Source: Tubulanus polymorphus (taxonomy: Eukaryota > Nemertea > Palaeonemertea > Tubulaniformes > Tubulanidae). Taken from it: a stretch of 64,000 bases of DNA. The position numbers and the translations under genes were made by a program. Location: the NCBI RefSeq assembly GCF_964204645.1, contig NC_134033.1:14510155-14574154 (forward strand), read 5' to 3'. A model generated the notes under the pieces. That model saw nothing but the letters and a program-made list of their open reading frames with translations, was not told the DNA's origin and did not search any database. Below, piece after piece: positions 13,601 through 24,564 of the stretch (positions within the stretch are counted from its first letter, which is position 1; the number at the start of each line of letters is the position of its first letter).

Positions 13601-16600
13601 ACGACGAAGCAGCTTTAACTTTAACTCCGTGGTAAACTCAATTGGCCGCTTGTTGATTTATTACAACTTTAAAACCCTTAATCATTTCAGTGCGGTGTAT
13701 GAATCGGTGATGGATTTTGCAAGTATACCACACTGCGGTGTATTGATGTAGGCCTAATTAGTAATTATCTCTCTTGAAAAATGGCAGCACCTGTCAAACA
13801 ATGTGAAATACTAGTAACTAACGATACACCGCACCGCAGTGTATACGCACTATAGTGGTATTCCCGTTATTCAACACACTAGGGTGGAATTTTTCAAAAT
13901 TTTTTGATTATCTCCAGCACTATGGGGTATTGATTAGTCAGCACTGAAAGGGTTAAAGGTTTTTGGCATATTTTTTCACAGTGTGTTTTGGATATATATC
14001 ATGTACGTCCAAGTGTTCTGGACATAACGGTTTGTCCTTGCTATCATTCTATATGATAATTGAAAATCGTCGAAACGCAATGCATTCAAAACGAACATGG
14101 CAGGGAGCGAACATGTGAATTCTGGATGGTGGATGATGGATTGCGAAACAGTCGGAACCGTTACGGTAACCGCAAATAAACGGAATTGCTCGGAAATCAT
14201 CGGGGAAAGCCAGGCTGCTCGTCTCTCGACCTAGCAGTCAAAGTGTTCGATAATGTTAATCATCAGATATAGCCTACCCCTGGCAAGCAAGGAATGATAA
14301 TCTATATACGTATGATATATAAATATATACGGATATTTAAAGAACGGGCAGCCCACCTAAAGCCGGTATGTGTGTTAGGTCAGTCCATATTCTTGTAGTG
14401 CAGTTTCTAACGCTTCATCCTTTATAGATAGATACACGATGGAAACAAGATTTAACAAAGAGATAGTTAGAATAGAAAGTTGGATGACAAAGCGGTCGGA
14501 ATGAGGGCGCCGAGTGTGGACGACGACGATGTTTGCTTCATAGACAAGTCTACAAGAGAGCTGGGTTTAAAATAAGGGCCGGGAACGATATATCATAGGT
14601 TTACTTCGGGAGGACCTAGTTCTGCAGCGGAGAGTCTAATTTAACACTCATTAATTTTTAAATCTATCCACCTAAATGATACCGTGGCAAGCGATGATGT
14701 TTTACACCACCACTGGCAAGTGAGCATGAGAAACACCTATATGGAAAATAACGAATACTATACGGTACAAACTAACCTGGCCTACTCTATATGGTACTAG
14801 CAATAAACAGGCGAGAGAAAGTTTTTTAAAAGGATGAAAACTTAAGAGAAATCGAGAGAAAAGAAATTCGTCAAGCTACCTCGGAACTAGTTTCATAGAC
14901 AAACAAATCCATTTATTCCCCAACTTAAAACCCTAATTGAGCTGATACTTTCAACGGTATTCGTTCTCAGAGGGAAACTCAGAGGACAGTATGAAACATT
15001 GTCTATTAAACCAGTCCATGATAACCGACCACCGAGAAAAAATTTCAGACGAAGATTAGATTGAATTTCGATTGCGAAATTTAGAAAATCCTAACCGAAG
15101 TTCGATGAAGGGGTTTAAACCGTATACACAGTTGAAATCCTGAACCCAGTTCTACAGTTCCGAGTTCAAATTCGACTCTTAGTGATTAGAAATCGAAAAT
15201 TGAACTAATTTTGACTCGGAGCTCAATTTCACAAAAAAGTCTTGAAGTGATTTTTAATTCCTTCAATAAATTCACTTCATCTGAAACCAATTGCGAAGTT
15301 AATTCGTTTTTACGAAAACCGAACTCAGAGCCGCGCAACCGGGTCCAGAGATAGATCTATCTAATATGAAATATATCGTAATTAGGTCGGGTCAGACTTT
15401 TACCGGTTTAAGAGTTTAGTAAATGACACTGGATTCTCTCATCGGTTGATCGGGTTGTACGTACCTCTTGAAGTTGATCTTGCGCGGCGATCGCTTTCAG
15501 CACGTTCTTTTTACTGCTCTCCTGCACTTCGCCTCCCAACAGATACTCGTCCAACATAAAGTACGCTTTCTCGAAATTGAATATGATGTCTAATTCGCAG
15601 ACCTGTCGATCGAAAATGATGTTCGGACGTATAGTTTCAATGCATTCGCCGGGCATCGGTTATTTTGGTTTACGTAGGGGATATTAATTAAATTTGAAAT
15701 TTCCAACCCCCCCTCCCCCTCTGTACGCAAAATCGGCCATTTTTTCATATACATTAAGCATTACAGTACGCAATTGCCCCCCCTCCCCCTCCCCTAATGC
15801 GTACGTAATAAATGAATGACCCCTAGCGAAGAGACTGTCGAAATTCAATTAAAGAAAATCCACAATTACAAAGGAAAACTAAGAGAGTAGTCAACAACAA
15901 AACCCATCAACAGTTTCGAAGTTTTAACTTAACTTCATCATCAAAGAAGCAAAACATCTATAGTTACATCTATAGGCCTATTTTAAGATTACTGAATACA
16001 TCATTATGATGTTCCTTTCATTTCTCAAACTGTCAGAATGAATTGTTAAATCAAAACAAATGTGGGTTTCGTTCATTAACTCTGAAATGCTGAGATTAAC
16101 ATCAGTCTACCAATCATAAGCGAATATTGGCGTTAAAACTCGTTAAAATTTGGGTTTACATTTGATGAGGCAAAAATCTGGAAATTGTCAGAATGAATTG
16201 TTAAATCAAAACAAATGTGGGTTTTGTTCATTAACTCTGAAAATCTGAGATTAACATCAGTCTACCAATCATAAGTGAATATTGGCGTTAAAACTCGTTA
16301 AAATTTGGGTTTAAATTTGATGAGGCAAAAATCTGGAAATTTGGAAATTGCTCATCGCATTTGAGCTGAAAACACAATTCCTTATGAGTTTCACTTCGAA
16401 ATTGTGGGTTTTCCTTCTGTTTTGCGTTGACTTACGCTTCCGAAATATTTGTCTAACAACTCGACGTATCGATGTATGATCTCGAGGGTAAGCAGTTCGT
16501 TGTCGCTGTTTTCTACGGCGCAGCAAAAATACAAACTCGCGTATCTACAACGGGAAAATAGAAAAACAAAACCATTTCAAACTGTAATCCTTAATGTAAG

Positions 16601-18200
16601 CCGCATCCGGTATTTCACTATTATTGGATCACTGGTCAAAATCTGTTGACTGTAACCTACACTACACCCCCTCGGGCTGTACTCTGAACCCTTCAAACAT
16701 TTCATTTGTCTGCACCAACCTTCCAATTTTCAACCATCCACACTTCACATGTGTTCAGGACTTTACCCGAGACATTTTTAATTCAAAATGAACTACAAAC
16801 ACCAGACATTAGACATTTTATCAGCTCACTTCAAAAGCTGAATCCCTCAGGCTTCAAAGATAGAAGTACAGTCAACCATGCATAAGTCGGATCAGCATAA
16901 GTCGGATAAACAAAAACAAGCCATATAAAAATTTATGATATTGCTGCCTGTCTGGTAAGGCTAAAGAAATTGATACTTTTTTTCTCTAAAATTAAAGGTG
17001 GAAAAATCTGACTTGTCCAAAGTCGGATTTTTCCTAAGTCCAATTTTTTCTACGGGTCCCAAATGTTCCGACTTATGCATGGTTTAATCTAGTCGGTTCC
17101 AGGCCGCATAAACTATTCACCTTTTGTAAACTATTTTCAGATCTTTCCATTCGATGAAACTGCACATTTTCGGTTTCCTGGCGAGCACCAGTGATATTAA
17201 TTCTCTCGTCGTCTTTTTCTTAACCCGGTCGGTGACTGCATTGTACCATTTCTGTAGACGTAGTTTCCCCTGACGGCTGAACAGCAACATGAACTGCATA
17301 CCCTGAAATACACACAATTTGAATAATTTGAAAGATTAAATGAAATTATTGATAACGAACTTAGTGTTCAACGGCGAGATGTCCCGAAATAATTCAGCTA
17401 AAAGGAGAAATTTCATGAATAGAAGAGAATTATTGTGGGATTTCTCGCGTTTTTTCATCATATACGGATTATATTATTGTGTTTCGAGGAAACTCTAGAT
17501 ATTTTCAGCAGTTTACGCGGTATGTTCTTCTTAACCGACGGATAGTTCGTTGTATCCAGGAAAGAAATGTCTTGAACTTTTTAATTTGGTTTAAATTCTG
17601 AGATTGTTATATCCAATCGTCGTATACAAGTTCTTCATTGCAATGTTTAAGTATAGGAATCCGTGTGGAATCACTCCATAAAAATCAAAACTTCATATCA
17701 TTTTTCACTATATCTGGGGCTGCAGTTGCTCAAAAGTTGGTAAGAGTTAACCAGTGGGTAGTGATATTCAAAAGTTCATTGTTACTTTGGCATTTATCCG
17801 TCGGTTAACTGTCTAACCAACTTTTGAGCAACTGCAGCCCCTGATCTTCCTACGGAGGAAGTTGCAGAATTGTTGAAACGGACTTTGTAAATTTGAATGT
17901 CATAGTCAGATCAGCCCGCAACAACATCAAATCCTTCATAGAACCGTGCACAAACACCAGTGTAATGATAATAGGACTCATCCGGCCTCGAAGGACGGAG
18001 CCTAACAAATAACAAGAGGCCACGAGCAAGAGCAAGGATAGTCCCAATACCAATACGATGAATACCATACAATTACAATGAATGTAGGGAGGATGAAACC
18101 CAAACAAAAAATTACATATATTTAAGGATATTTTTGCGGCTTTTTACCAGTTAAAAAACGTATGAATCTTCACTTGACTCAGAAGGAATTTACTCACCAT
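7628..18200 (-). CDS. AP1S: AP-1 clathrin adaptor complex sigma subunit
   Basis: Exons on the minus strand: 18200-18198 (ATG alone), 17302-17121, 16544-16436, 15602-15465, 7681-7628; 486 nt, 161 aa. The product opens [20 protein letters not shown] and contains [23 protein letters not shown], the [20 protein letters not shown] block and [13 protein letters not shown], then ends EEMGLGLT. This is the small longin-fold sigma chain of the AP-1 complex at the trans-Golgi network and endosomes; length matches the family (about 157-160 aa). The first donor is ATG|GTGAGT, so the start codon is the last codon of exon 1; if that exon is not used, translation could begin at 17299. The last exon is separated by a 7.8 kb intron, where alternative C-terminal exons could hide; AP1S genes are known for this. 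Paralogue (1, 2 or 3) not assigned. Confidence 0.93.
8755..8830 (-). repeat. Fragment of the B-box-bearing 78-bp repeat family
   Basis: GATTCGAACCCGATGGCATC then GCGAGACT matches the GGTTCGAATCC / GATGCCATCAGG part of the repeats at 31.6-32.0, 36.3, 40.8 and 50.3 kb. It lies in the long AP-1 sigma intron. Confidence 0.5.
10650..10860. repeat. Foldback repeat with two TAGTAGC hairpins
   Basis: GTAGCGAAAGCTCATGCGTC followed by AAATAAAATAGTTAACC at the right is mirrored at the left by GTTGACTATTTCATTTGAAG and CACGAGCTTTAGCTAC. A related copy lies at 42610-42770 in a TRIP12 intron (GAAACGAAAGCTCGTGCGTC). Confidence 0.6.
11063..11161. mobile_element. pogo/Tigger-like MITE
   Basis: Ends CAGTCGACTCCTTCTGAATC and ACCGAATAAGGTGGAGTCTA then CTG are inverted, and the element is flanked by TA on both sides. 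CAGT termini with a TA target duplication are typical of the Tc1/mariner-pogo group (family knowledge). No coding potential in 99 bp. Confidence 0.6.
11248..11476. mobile_element. TIR element family 1, copy 4 (best preserved)
   Basis: It starts TTAGGCTAAACAAATGATAC and ends in AGCCTAA, with the CTTGCTTCTCC / GGAGGAAAAAAAGTATC inverted ends. The interior has GCAATAAAATTTGCAATCAG, CTGCCGAGTCTGTTGTGG and CAGGGTAGAAGGTGGCCGGC. It serves as reference for the family. Confidence 0.75.
15690..15795. repeat. C-rich low-complexity blocks
   Basis: CCCCCCCTCCCCCTCTGTAC and a second CCCCCCCTCCCCCTCCCCTA block lie in the AP-1 sigma intron. Similar C-rich stretches occur near 26850-26910. Confidence 0.5.
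16025..16340 (+). repeat. Two-copy direct repeat, 155-bp offset
   Basis: TGTCAGAATGAATTGTTAAA starts one copy near 16030 and another near 16187. The following bases (AACAAATGTGGGTTT, GATTAACATCAGTCTACCAA, ATATTGGCGTTAAAACTCGT) are nearly identical in both. It is a recent local duplication inside the AP-1 sigma intron. Confidence 0.8.
16690..16865 (+). repeat. 110-bp dispersed repeat (CACTTCACATGTGTTCAG), locus 1
   Basis: It contains CCACACTTCACATGTGTTCA, then GAGACATTTTTAATTCAAAA, ACTACAAACACCAGACATTA and GACATTTTATCAGCTCACTT. The same order recurs at 21.2, 23.7, 25.6, 31.1, 54.6, 57.4 and 61.9 kb. Confidence 0.75.
16869..17086. mobile_element. CAGT-ended MITE (CAGTCAACCATGCATAAGTC)
   Basis: The left end CAGTCAACCATGCATAAGTC then GGA is mirrored at the right by TTCCGACTTATGCATGGTTT. 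It is related in style to the elements at 11.06 and 61.09 kb. It lies in the AP-1 sigma intron between the exons at 17121 and 16544. Confidence 0.6.
17715..17843. mobile_element. Palindromic MITE (GCTGCAGTTGCTCAAAAGTT)
   Basis: GGGGCTGCAGTTGCTCAAAA then GTTGGT is mirrored by ACCAACTTTTGAGCAACTGC then AGCCCC. Related foldbacks lie at 26570-26702 and 58305-58412. Confidence 0.75.
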
Positions 18201-19219
18201 CTTAACGAGTGATTATCTGTGCAAAATCCGAGCTAAATTTAGGGGGTGGGGTGTGGGGGTGCGAGTTTTCGTTAGTTTTGGTGCCTGTTTGTTGGTTTTT
18301 GTTTTACTTCCGGGTTCAATTTTACTTCCGCGTAGGGTATGTCTAATTCACGTACGTGGATTTCGTAAATACTCGCTTCCCAGTGTATACTTATTGAATC
18401 CTCACTTCCCGGCGATTTTTTTTTCACAGGAGAGTTTTCGCTATATTGGAATAAACACAGAAACCCTAGTGTTGGCCTGGTGAAAAATGTAGTTGCCCTA
18501 GTGTTGGCCTGCTGAATAAACGTAGTTACTCTAGTGTTGGCCTGCTGAATAAACGCAGTAACCCTAGTGTTGGCCTGAACATATTATGGGGTTCGAACTA
18601 CTTGGAACCTGTGACGTCACTAGCCATCGACCAGAACAGACTTTCCTTTTGCATTGTGCACGGTTGTTTACATTGGAGACCAGGCAGCGAAAAGTGCCGA
18701 GGTTTTGAAATAATTGATGTTTTATCTGTGATTTCGCGCATGAAGCCCGAAGATTCCCGGTGTAAAATGTAAAAAACACCCAACTCTCTACACAGTACTG
18801 GTTACGGGAATAATTGATTTTAGAGGTTTGGGTTTTTAAGGCTATTCAAAATCTACCGATCTAATCTTAATCATTCGATAACAAGCCGCAAGCGTAGTGT
18901 GTGCGCAGTTTTAAGAGTTAGCACATTCGTTCGGGTGAGTGGAGGTCCCTAGTTCGAAACCACCTCTGGCGTTGGCTGTCGAGACACATACATCATGGAC
19001 ACACTTAAAGGCCCCTGCCTGGCTGTCTCTTAAAACCCACTGTTAAAATGGTGAAAATGAAAAACCTAACCTGCGGTTTCCAAGTGAAAATTTTACAAAA
19101 ATTCCAAGACACGATTTGAAAGGCTTACATGAAAGAAAGGTTGGATTGATATCATAGCTAAAATCGGTCAATCAAGTGGCTCTACTAAAGTTATGAATGA
19201 ATTTGTTTTTCCATTCCAG
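18201..19219. promoter_or_regulatory. Shared head-to-head spacer of AP-1 sigma and CXorf58-like genes
   Basis: The start exon of AP-1 sigma (minus) and the first coding exon of the CXorf58-like gene (plus) face each other over about 1 kb. The spacer should hold both promoters and the 5' UTR of the plus gene. It contains a GTTGGCCTG minisatellite and no obvious TATA box that I can assign. Bidirectional action is inferred from orientation. Confidence 0.4.
18466..18580 (+). repeat. About 38-bp tandem repeat (CCCTAGTGTTGGCCTG)
   Basis: CCTAGTGTTGGCCTG (one copy reads TCTAGTGTTGGCCTG) occurs four times in about 110 bp, most followed by CTGAATAAACG-type sequence. It lies in the spacer between two divergent genes. 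Confidence 0.75.
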
Positions 19220-19238
19220 GCCCGACCCACAGCGCGAG

Positions 19239-22200
19239 ATGTCGTCCAACACGGCTGATCCGATGGATAATCGTAATGCAACTAGTCGTACGTCTATCAG
19301 CGTAACGCTTCCCCCGGTAGAGACAGTACCATCGAATATATCACCTTCATCACAACAACAACAACAACAACAACAACGTTCTCCTACAGCGACGACTCTA
19401 CAGAAAACAACCAGTTTCCTGCTGTCAAATACCGAGTACGTTGAAACTCGTAAATGAGTCCAGTTTCATGAAAAAGTTGAATTTTTCAGCCTACTTTCTA
19501 TCTTTACAACTTCATGTTTTCGACGTGGACAACAACAACCCGAACTAAACCGTTTTCAGCTTAACAGGGACGGTTCCCGGGGTAGACATCGATAGGGGCA
19601 CAAAAATAAATGAAAAGGTCATATAAAACTGATAAAGGGTGTGTGTACCCAGGTTACCCTGACAATAATTAGTTACCTAATCGTCGGTAGTAAGCTTTTT
19701 ATTATCGGTTGGGCTTATACGTTGTGGTTTGTGAAAATATCCGATCGTGAAACTAAACCACAGACAGGTTACTGACTACTAAGACAAGGGTCTGGAAATT
19801 TAAAATTTCACTGGATTTTCATACAATTTTTAGGTACTTTTGGGACATTATGGAGAATATAAACTAAATCTTGCTCTGCAGGCTGCTGTCTTATTAGTTA
19901 CCACTGGAAAAAGTGCGCTGAAAGATATTGCCAAAATTGTGAAGCTTAAACTTTCATGGAATAGGACCAGTTGCCAAAAATCTGCTGAAATTTTCTTCGT
20001 AAAGATTAATTTTTGCTTCGTTTTTTGTGTCATTGTAGAGTGTCTCATATCATAGCAGTGCGTATGATTGAAAGAGCATGGATTTCGTTCAGAGATCGAC
20101 AAATGTTTAATCTAGTCAAACACGCCATCTGCGCCGCGGTAAGTTCATCTGCCCCCCTGAGAAAAATGGATCGGTTGATCAAAAATTGGAAGAAATCTGA
20201 TCGAGTATCGAATGTATGGGGTGTGTTAGGTCCAGATTGCAGATTGCTGCATTCACCAAATGGAGTGGATACTGAAAGGGTTAACATTTCTACAAGTATC
20301 CCCGGGACTCATGAGTTCCTTAGCCTAGTTGCACAGTCGGGACTTAAAGTATAAAAGTGGTCTTCTAATCTACTTAATATTGGTCTTAAGTTGTTAGATT
20401 GGCTAAAGAACTATAATGATCTTTGACTGGTCTTAATTTTTGGATTGGTTAATGAACCAAAATGATCTTAGACTGGTCTTAATTGTTTAGATCGGTTATA
20501 GATCCAAAATGAGAATAGACTGGTATTAAGTTGTTAGATTGGTTATAAAACCAAAATGAGTTAAGACTGGTCTCAAGTTGTTAGAATGGCTATGGAACCA
20601 AACTGCGCTTAGACTGGACTTATATTCTAAGATTGGTTTTAGAAGTTAGACTTGGTCTTGTCTCAAATCTAAGCGGTGACTGGGTCCTTTGAAACTACAA
20701 GTAACTATAATAGTGTATCATCTATTGATTATTGCATCTTTAGGAACATTCGCTGTCGTATGAAATTCTGCGTAAAATCAGCCCGAAAGAGTCGGAATTC
20801 TGTCGCGATCGCAGCACGCAACTGAAAGTACGCTTTCGATTCGGCGGCCGAGAATTTCCGCCCGAGATTTACTTCAAACTCTACACGGATTCGCAGAACG
20901 GAACGAACGTGAATTACATCAGCGGAAAACGATTTATTAAACCGGCTTCGCAGGTGAGCAGTTTACAGTCACAGACTCGATACAGAAAATAGGATCGTTT
21001 TGACGAGAACTACCGGTTACTATACAATACATGTACAAATGTATCAATACATCATTCAAGGGGGGTTGAAATACACCCTGCATCCACAATATTGATAGTA
21101 GACATTTAATCACAGGAGTTCTTCTAATTTCTGATCTTCCATGGACTTCACATTGAGATATTTTTTTTTTAAATTGGAATAAAATGAACTACAAATACCA
21201 GATAGGCCTATTAGATATTCTATCAGCACGCTGTCAACAACTGATTGTCCACACTACAAACACCGGGCATTTGAAATTTTATCAGCACATTCAAAAACTG
21301 GTCATCCACACTTCACATGTGTTCAGCGCTTCACCTGAGACATTCTTAATTGAAAATGAAGTAAAATCACCAGACATTAGACATTTTATCAGCTCACTTT
21401 CAGAAATTGATCGTCCACACTTCACTTCACCTGAGACATTCTTAGTTGAAAATGAACTAAAATCACCGGGCATTTGACATTTTATCAGCACATTTAAAAA
21501 CGGATTCACGCTTCACATGTTCAATGCTTCCCCTGAGACATTTTTACCTAAAAGAATAACACTAACTATAACATCTAATAATAAACACCGGATATTGTAC
21601 TGATTTGTACGGATTGTTATTTGCGACAGGCTGCCAGGGACGCTTGCGATCTGATGGGAAACCGAAAGTTCTACGAGTTAATTTTACAAGACGCCGTTCA
21701 CCACGAACAGTTTAAAATCACCGATGAAATCGACGTCACTACGATGAAGGATTACATGCAGTATCTCAGTCATTTAGACGAAACTCCGGCCGACCGCGGC
21801 GGTAAAGATAACTCGTGGAGGAAACTTACACTGGCAGGTGAGTCCTGGCAATCTTGAGATTAAGAGCCACAGAATGATGGGAGAAGAGACTGCAATAGCT
21901 ACTGAGTCCCCACTACTCCTTGATTCGTTAAAAACTCCTGAACTAATATGCCTTTAAAGATGCTTGAAACTATTTTGATTTGAGCCAAATTCCCAAAAAT
22001 TCCTTAGATTTTGAGAAATACATGTAGGCAATTAAAAAATTTTGTAGTTGTACAGCAAATTACGCCTAAATCGGTAGAGTTGGGGCCAGGATTTTCTTTA
22101 CCCTTAGGCGGTGGCCAAATTAGAAACCTAGTTTAGTAGTGTAAAAGATGATAATTGCTTACAAAATTCCGAATTAATGGTTTCACCATGATACGGCACA

Positions 22201-23435
22201 TTTTATGGTCTCTTGTAATGGGAAATATGAAAATGATGCAGACGACATTGCCTCGAAATTTTACAATATCTCCTTTAAAACTCCTTATTTCCGGGAATAA
22301 CCGATCCTGTCTGGACCCTGAAGCAGCTCAATATATTTCTTCTCTGTTTCAGTTTTACCCCGGACGACAATTTTCTACGATATAATCGACTTCATTTACG
22401 GTCGCAATCTAAGCCCGAGACTGCGCGATAGCTTGCCAGTGCTGCTTTCGCGCCCGGTCACTCAGGACGTTCAACTGCAGCACATCGACGTGATGTCTCG
22501 ATTACAGTCACCGCCGCTCGCTCCGATGCCGACGCCGAGACACGCGGCGGGACGTCATCGCGATAAGAATCCATCGGCGGGTGGACGCAGGTCGAAACAA
22601 GCCCGCATTAGAGCTCTGAAAATGAAGAAGATTTATACTAAACAGGAGGTGAGTTTGTGTGTGTTCATAAATCACACTGAAAAATGTGATTCAAACCCTA
22701 AAATCGTGCAGGTTTCTGCAGGTCTTTACCCCACCCTTCAGACAATCTGCTGTCTAGACCCACCCCCTATGCTCCCTCTGACAATCTGCTGTCTACTCTG
22801 ACAATCCGTTGTCTGTACCCAGTCCTAACTTCACTCTTTTTTCCACTGTTTCATTTGGACTTCTCCTTAAGTTTTCGCCTATGTGTCATATGTATACTGT
22901 TGTCCCAGTCCTAACTTGTCGCACAATCTGCTGTCTATACCTACCCCCCAGACAATCTGTTGTCTGTACCCTGCATCCCCTCAGACAATCTGTTGTCTAT
23001 ACCCTGCACCCCCTCAGACAATCTGCTATCTGTGCCCTGCAGCCCCTCAGACAATCTGCTTGGACAATCCACTGTCTCTGCCAAACCTCTTGGACAAAAT
23101 CAGATTGTCCAGACTTCTACCATCAAAGGCTGATTGTCTTGATGCGGATACGGGCAGCTGATTGATACCATACCTTCATCAACTGAAATAATGACTCAGC
23201 GTAAACCGAATTGGAATTTCTCACGGAATTACTCGATCGATTACAGGTTGATGAAACAGAGCCGGATGAGGACAGGATGCCCGAGAACACGTTCCTCACC
23301 GAGGATATGAATTACGACGATGACGACGATGAAGTGTGGGAAGAGGAGGCTCATCGTTTATACGAGTGGTCGAGAGATTTAACATTCGATGATTTAAAAA
23401 CACCGAGAATGCCTTCATACTCCGTGATAGACTGA
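19239..23435 (+). CDS. CXorf58-like IQ-motif protein
   Basis: Six coding exons: 19239-19449, 20041-20138, 20744-20953, 21630-21837, 22353-22648, 23247-23435; 1212 nt, 403 aa, all GT-AG with continuous phase. The first coding exon begins at an acceptor (19220), so a 5' UTR exon lies upstream. A low-complexity N-terminus with a poly-Q run precedes an IQ-like helix (VRMIERAWISFRDRQMF), expected to bind calmodulin or a related light chain. Then come KISPKESEF, VRFRFGGREFPPEIYFKLYT, YISGKRFI, AARDACDLMGNRKFYE, EIDVTTMKDYMQYLSHLDE and PRTTIFYDIIDF. This order is that of vertebrate CXorf58, an uncharacterised protein of about 330 aa (recalled, not searched). The C-terminal exon is very acidic (DDDDDEVWEEEAH), and the last 60 or so residues are weakly conserved. 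Its function is unknown; I infer none. Confidence 0.85.
19664..19784 (-). mobile_element. TIR element family 2, copy 1
   Basis: TTAGTTACCTAATCGTCGGT at the left and CCACAGACAGGTTACTGACT at the right are the inverted complements of the ends of the copies at 32.29 and 32.55 kb. The interior has AAAATATCCGATCGTGAAAC. It lies in the first coding intron of the CXorf58-like gene. Confidence 0.7.
20320..20700 (+). repeat. Tandem GACTGGTCTTAAGTTGTTAG repeats
   Basis: Six or seven degenerate copies of about 60 bp with the core AGACTGGTCTTAAGTTGTTA and GATTGGTTATAGAACCAAAA. Single copies occur near 12570, 30250, 39250, 58420 and 59900. Confidence 0.7.
21176..21570 (+). repeat. 110-bp dispersed repeat, locus 2 (four units)
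   Basis: Units contain CACTTCACATGTGTTCAGCG, CACCTGAGACATTCTTAATT and ACATTTTATCAGCTCACTTT. It lies in the intron between exons 20953 and 21630 of the CXorf58-like gene. Confidence 0.75.
21905..22335 (+). mobile_element. TIR-less dispersed element (CTCCTTGATTCGTTAAAAAC), copy 1
   Basis: It starts CTACTCCTTGATTCGTTAAA, includes GTAGTTGTACAGCAAATTAC and GGCCAGGATTTTCTTTACCC, and ends GGAATAACCGATCCTG. The same order occurs at 34.68-35.05 kb, and reversed at 62.45-62.86 kb and partly at 27.4-27.7 kb. It lies in the intron before exon 22353. Confidence 0.65.
22710..23120 (+). repeat. About 33-bp CAGACAATCTGCTGTCT minisatellite
   Basis: About nine degenerate units built on CAGACAATCTGCTGTCTGTA and CCCTGCACCCCCT fill most of the last intron of the CXorf58-like gene. 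Open frames crossing them come from the repeat and are not genes. Confidence 0.8.
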
Positions 23436-23497
23436 GAGAACCTTCATACTCCGTGATAGACTGAGAGAATGCCTTCATACTCCGCGATAGACTGAAA
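23409..23497 (+). repeat. Three copies of a 30-bp unit spanning the stop codon
   Basis: CCTTCATACTCCGTGATAGA then CTGAGAGAA is repeated three times, the third with CGCGATAGA. The first copy encodes the last residues (PSYSVID) and the stop of the CXorf58-like protein; the other two are 3' UTR. Confidence 0.85.
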
Positions 23498-23671
23498 TAT
23501 TGTGAAATTATCACTCACTGTAGCCGTCCTTGAATTGATTAATTCATGGGATGTGTAAATAATTAGTTGCTGAATAGAATTGCTGTTTTCATTTTAGACT
23601 TGTCTGGTTTTCTTTTCCGAGTCTCTGGGATTGCTCCTGTAACCATTTTTTTCCTATCATCGATCGCAACG

Positions 23672-23910
23672 CATTTTTAATTGAAAATGAACTACACAAA
23701 CACCAGATATGAGAGATTTTATCAGCTCGCAAAAATGACCGTCCACATGAGCTCTGTGCTGATGACAAAGTGAACTACAAACACTGGACGAGACATTTCA
23801 TCAGCATACTTTCAAAAAGTGATCATCCACACTTCACATTTGTTCAGAACTTCACCGGAGACATTTCTTGAAAATGATGAACTACAAACACAATATATTA
23901 GACATTTTGT
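23672..23910 (+). repeat. 110-bp dispersed repeat, locus 3
   Basis: ATTGAAAATGAACTACACAA, GAGATTTTATCAGCTCGCAA and CACACTTCACATTTGTTCAG are diverged matches to the consensus. Confidence 0.65.
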
Positions 23911-24365
23911 CAGCATGCTTTCGAAAAAGTGGATGTCTGAATGTTCCAGGCTGCAGTAAAGATACAGTAGACTGTGCTTGCCTCCGATCTTGTGGGTCCA
24001 GTAAATTTTCAAGGCAAACGAACTTGAGGTTTTTGCAGCGGATATAGAATTACTTTCACTGGATTGAGACCGGTGGAGAATCCTAGTCAGCATCGGTGAT
24101 GTCATAGGGGGAACGAGACAAACAATAACTAATCTAACTCATTAATCATTTCAGTTTCAAGTTTCTTTAATCTTTTTCTTCATATTTACTAAACACGTAC
24201 GTACAATGTAGATATATCTATACGAAAAGTAAACAAATTGAATGATGTTTCATACACATTAATATTATTATTATTATAATTATTATTGATCAACCTCTAC
24301 AACCGAAAAACAGATAAAAATAGAAGAAGACACCATCATGAATCATACTGGGTACAAACATCATA

Positions 24366-24564
24366 GTTAGGCTAAAATAAAATGATACCTTGTTTCTTCG
24401 CAGTGGCCGGGCCACTTGTAAACTGCAATAAAATTTGTAATCAGTTCATTTCTGCCGAACCTGCAATGGCTAGTTTGAACATGATTTTTTAAAAAGTTAT
24501 GTACAGGGTTCGGTCAACTTATAGGCTCAATAGAAATGAGAAACAAGGTATCATTTGGCCTTAC
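24366..24564. mobile_element. TIR element family 1, copy 5
   Basis: It starts TTAGGCTAAAATAAAATGAT then ACCTTGTTTCT, and ends AGAAACAAGGTATCATTTGG then CCTTA. The interior GCAATAAAATTTGTAATCAG matches copies 2 and 4. Confidence 0.75.

Larger units (their letters stand above)
7682..15464. other. Last intron of AP-1 sigma (7.8 kb)
   Basis: It holds AT-rich sequence (8600-8730), a family 1 TIR element (11248-11476), a CAGT-ended pogo-like MITE (11063-11161), a foldback repeat near 10650-10860, a poly-G run (12955-12970), and a GTCTTAAG-type repeat (12570-12690). I found no extra exon resembling an AP1S C-terminus, but such exons are only about 15-20 codons and easily missed. Confidence 0.6.
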
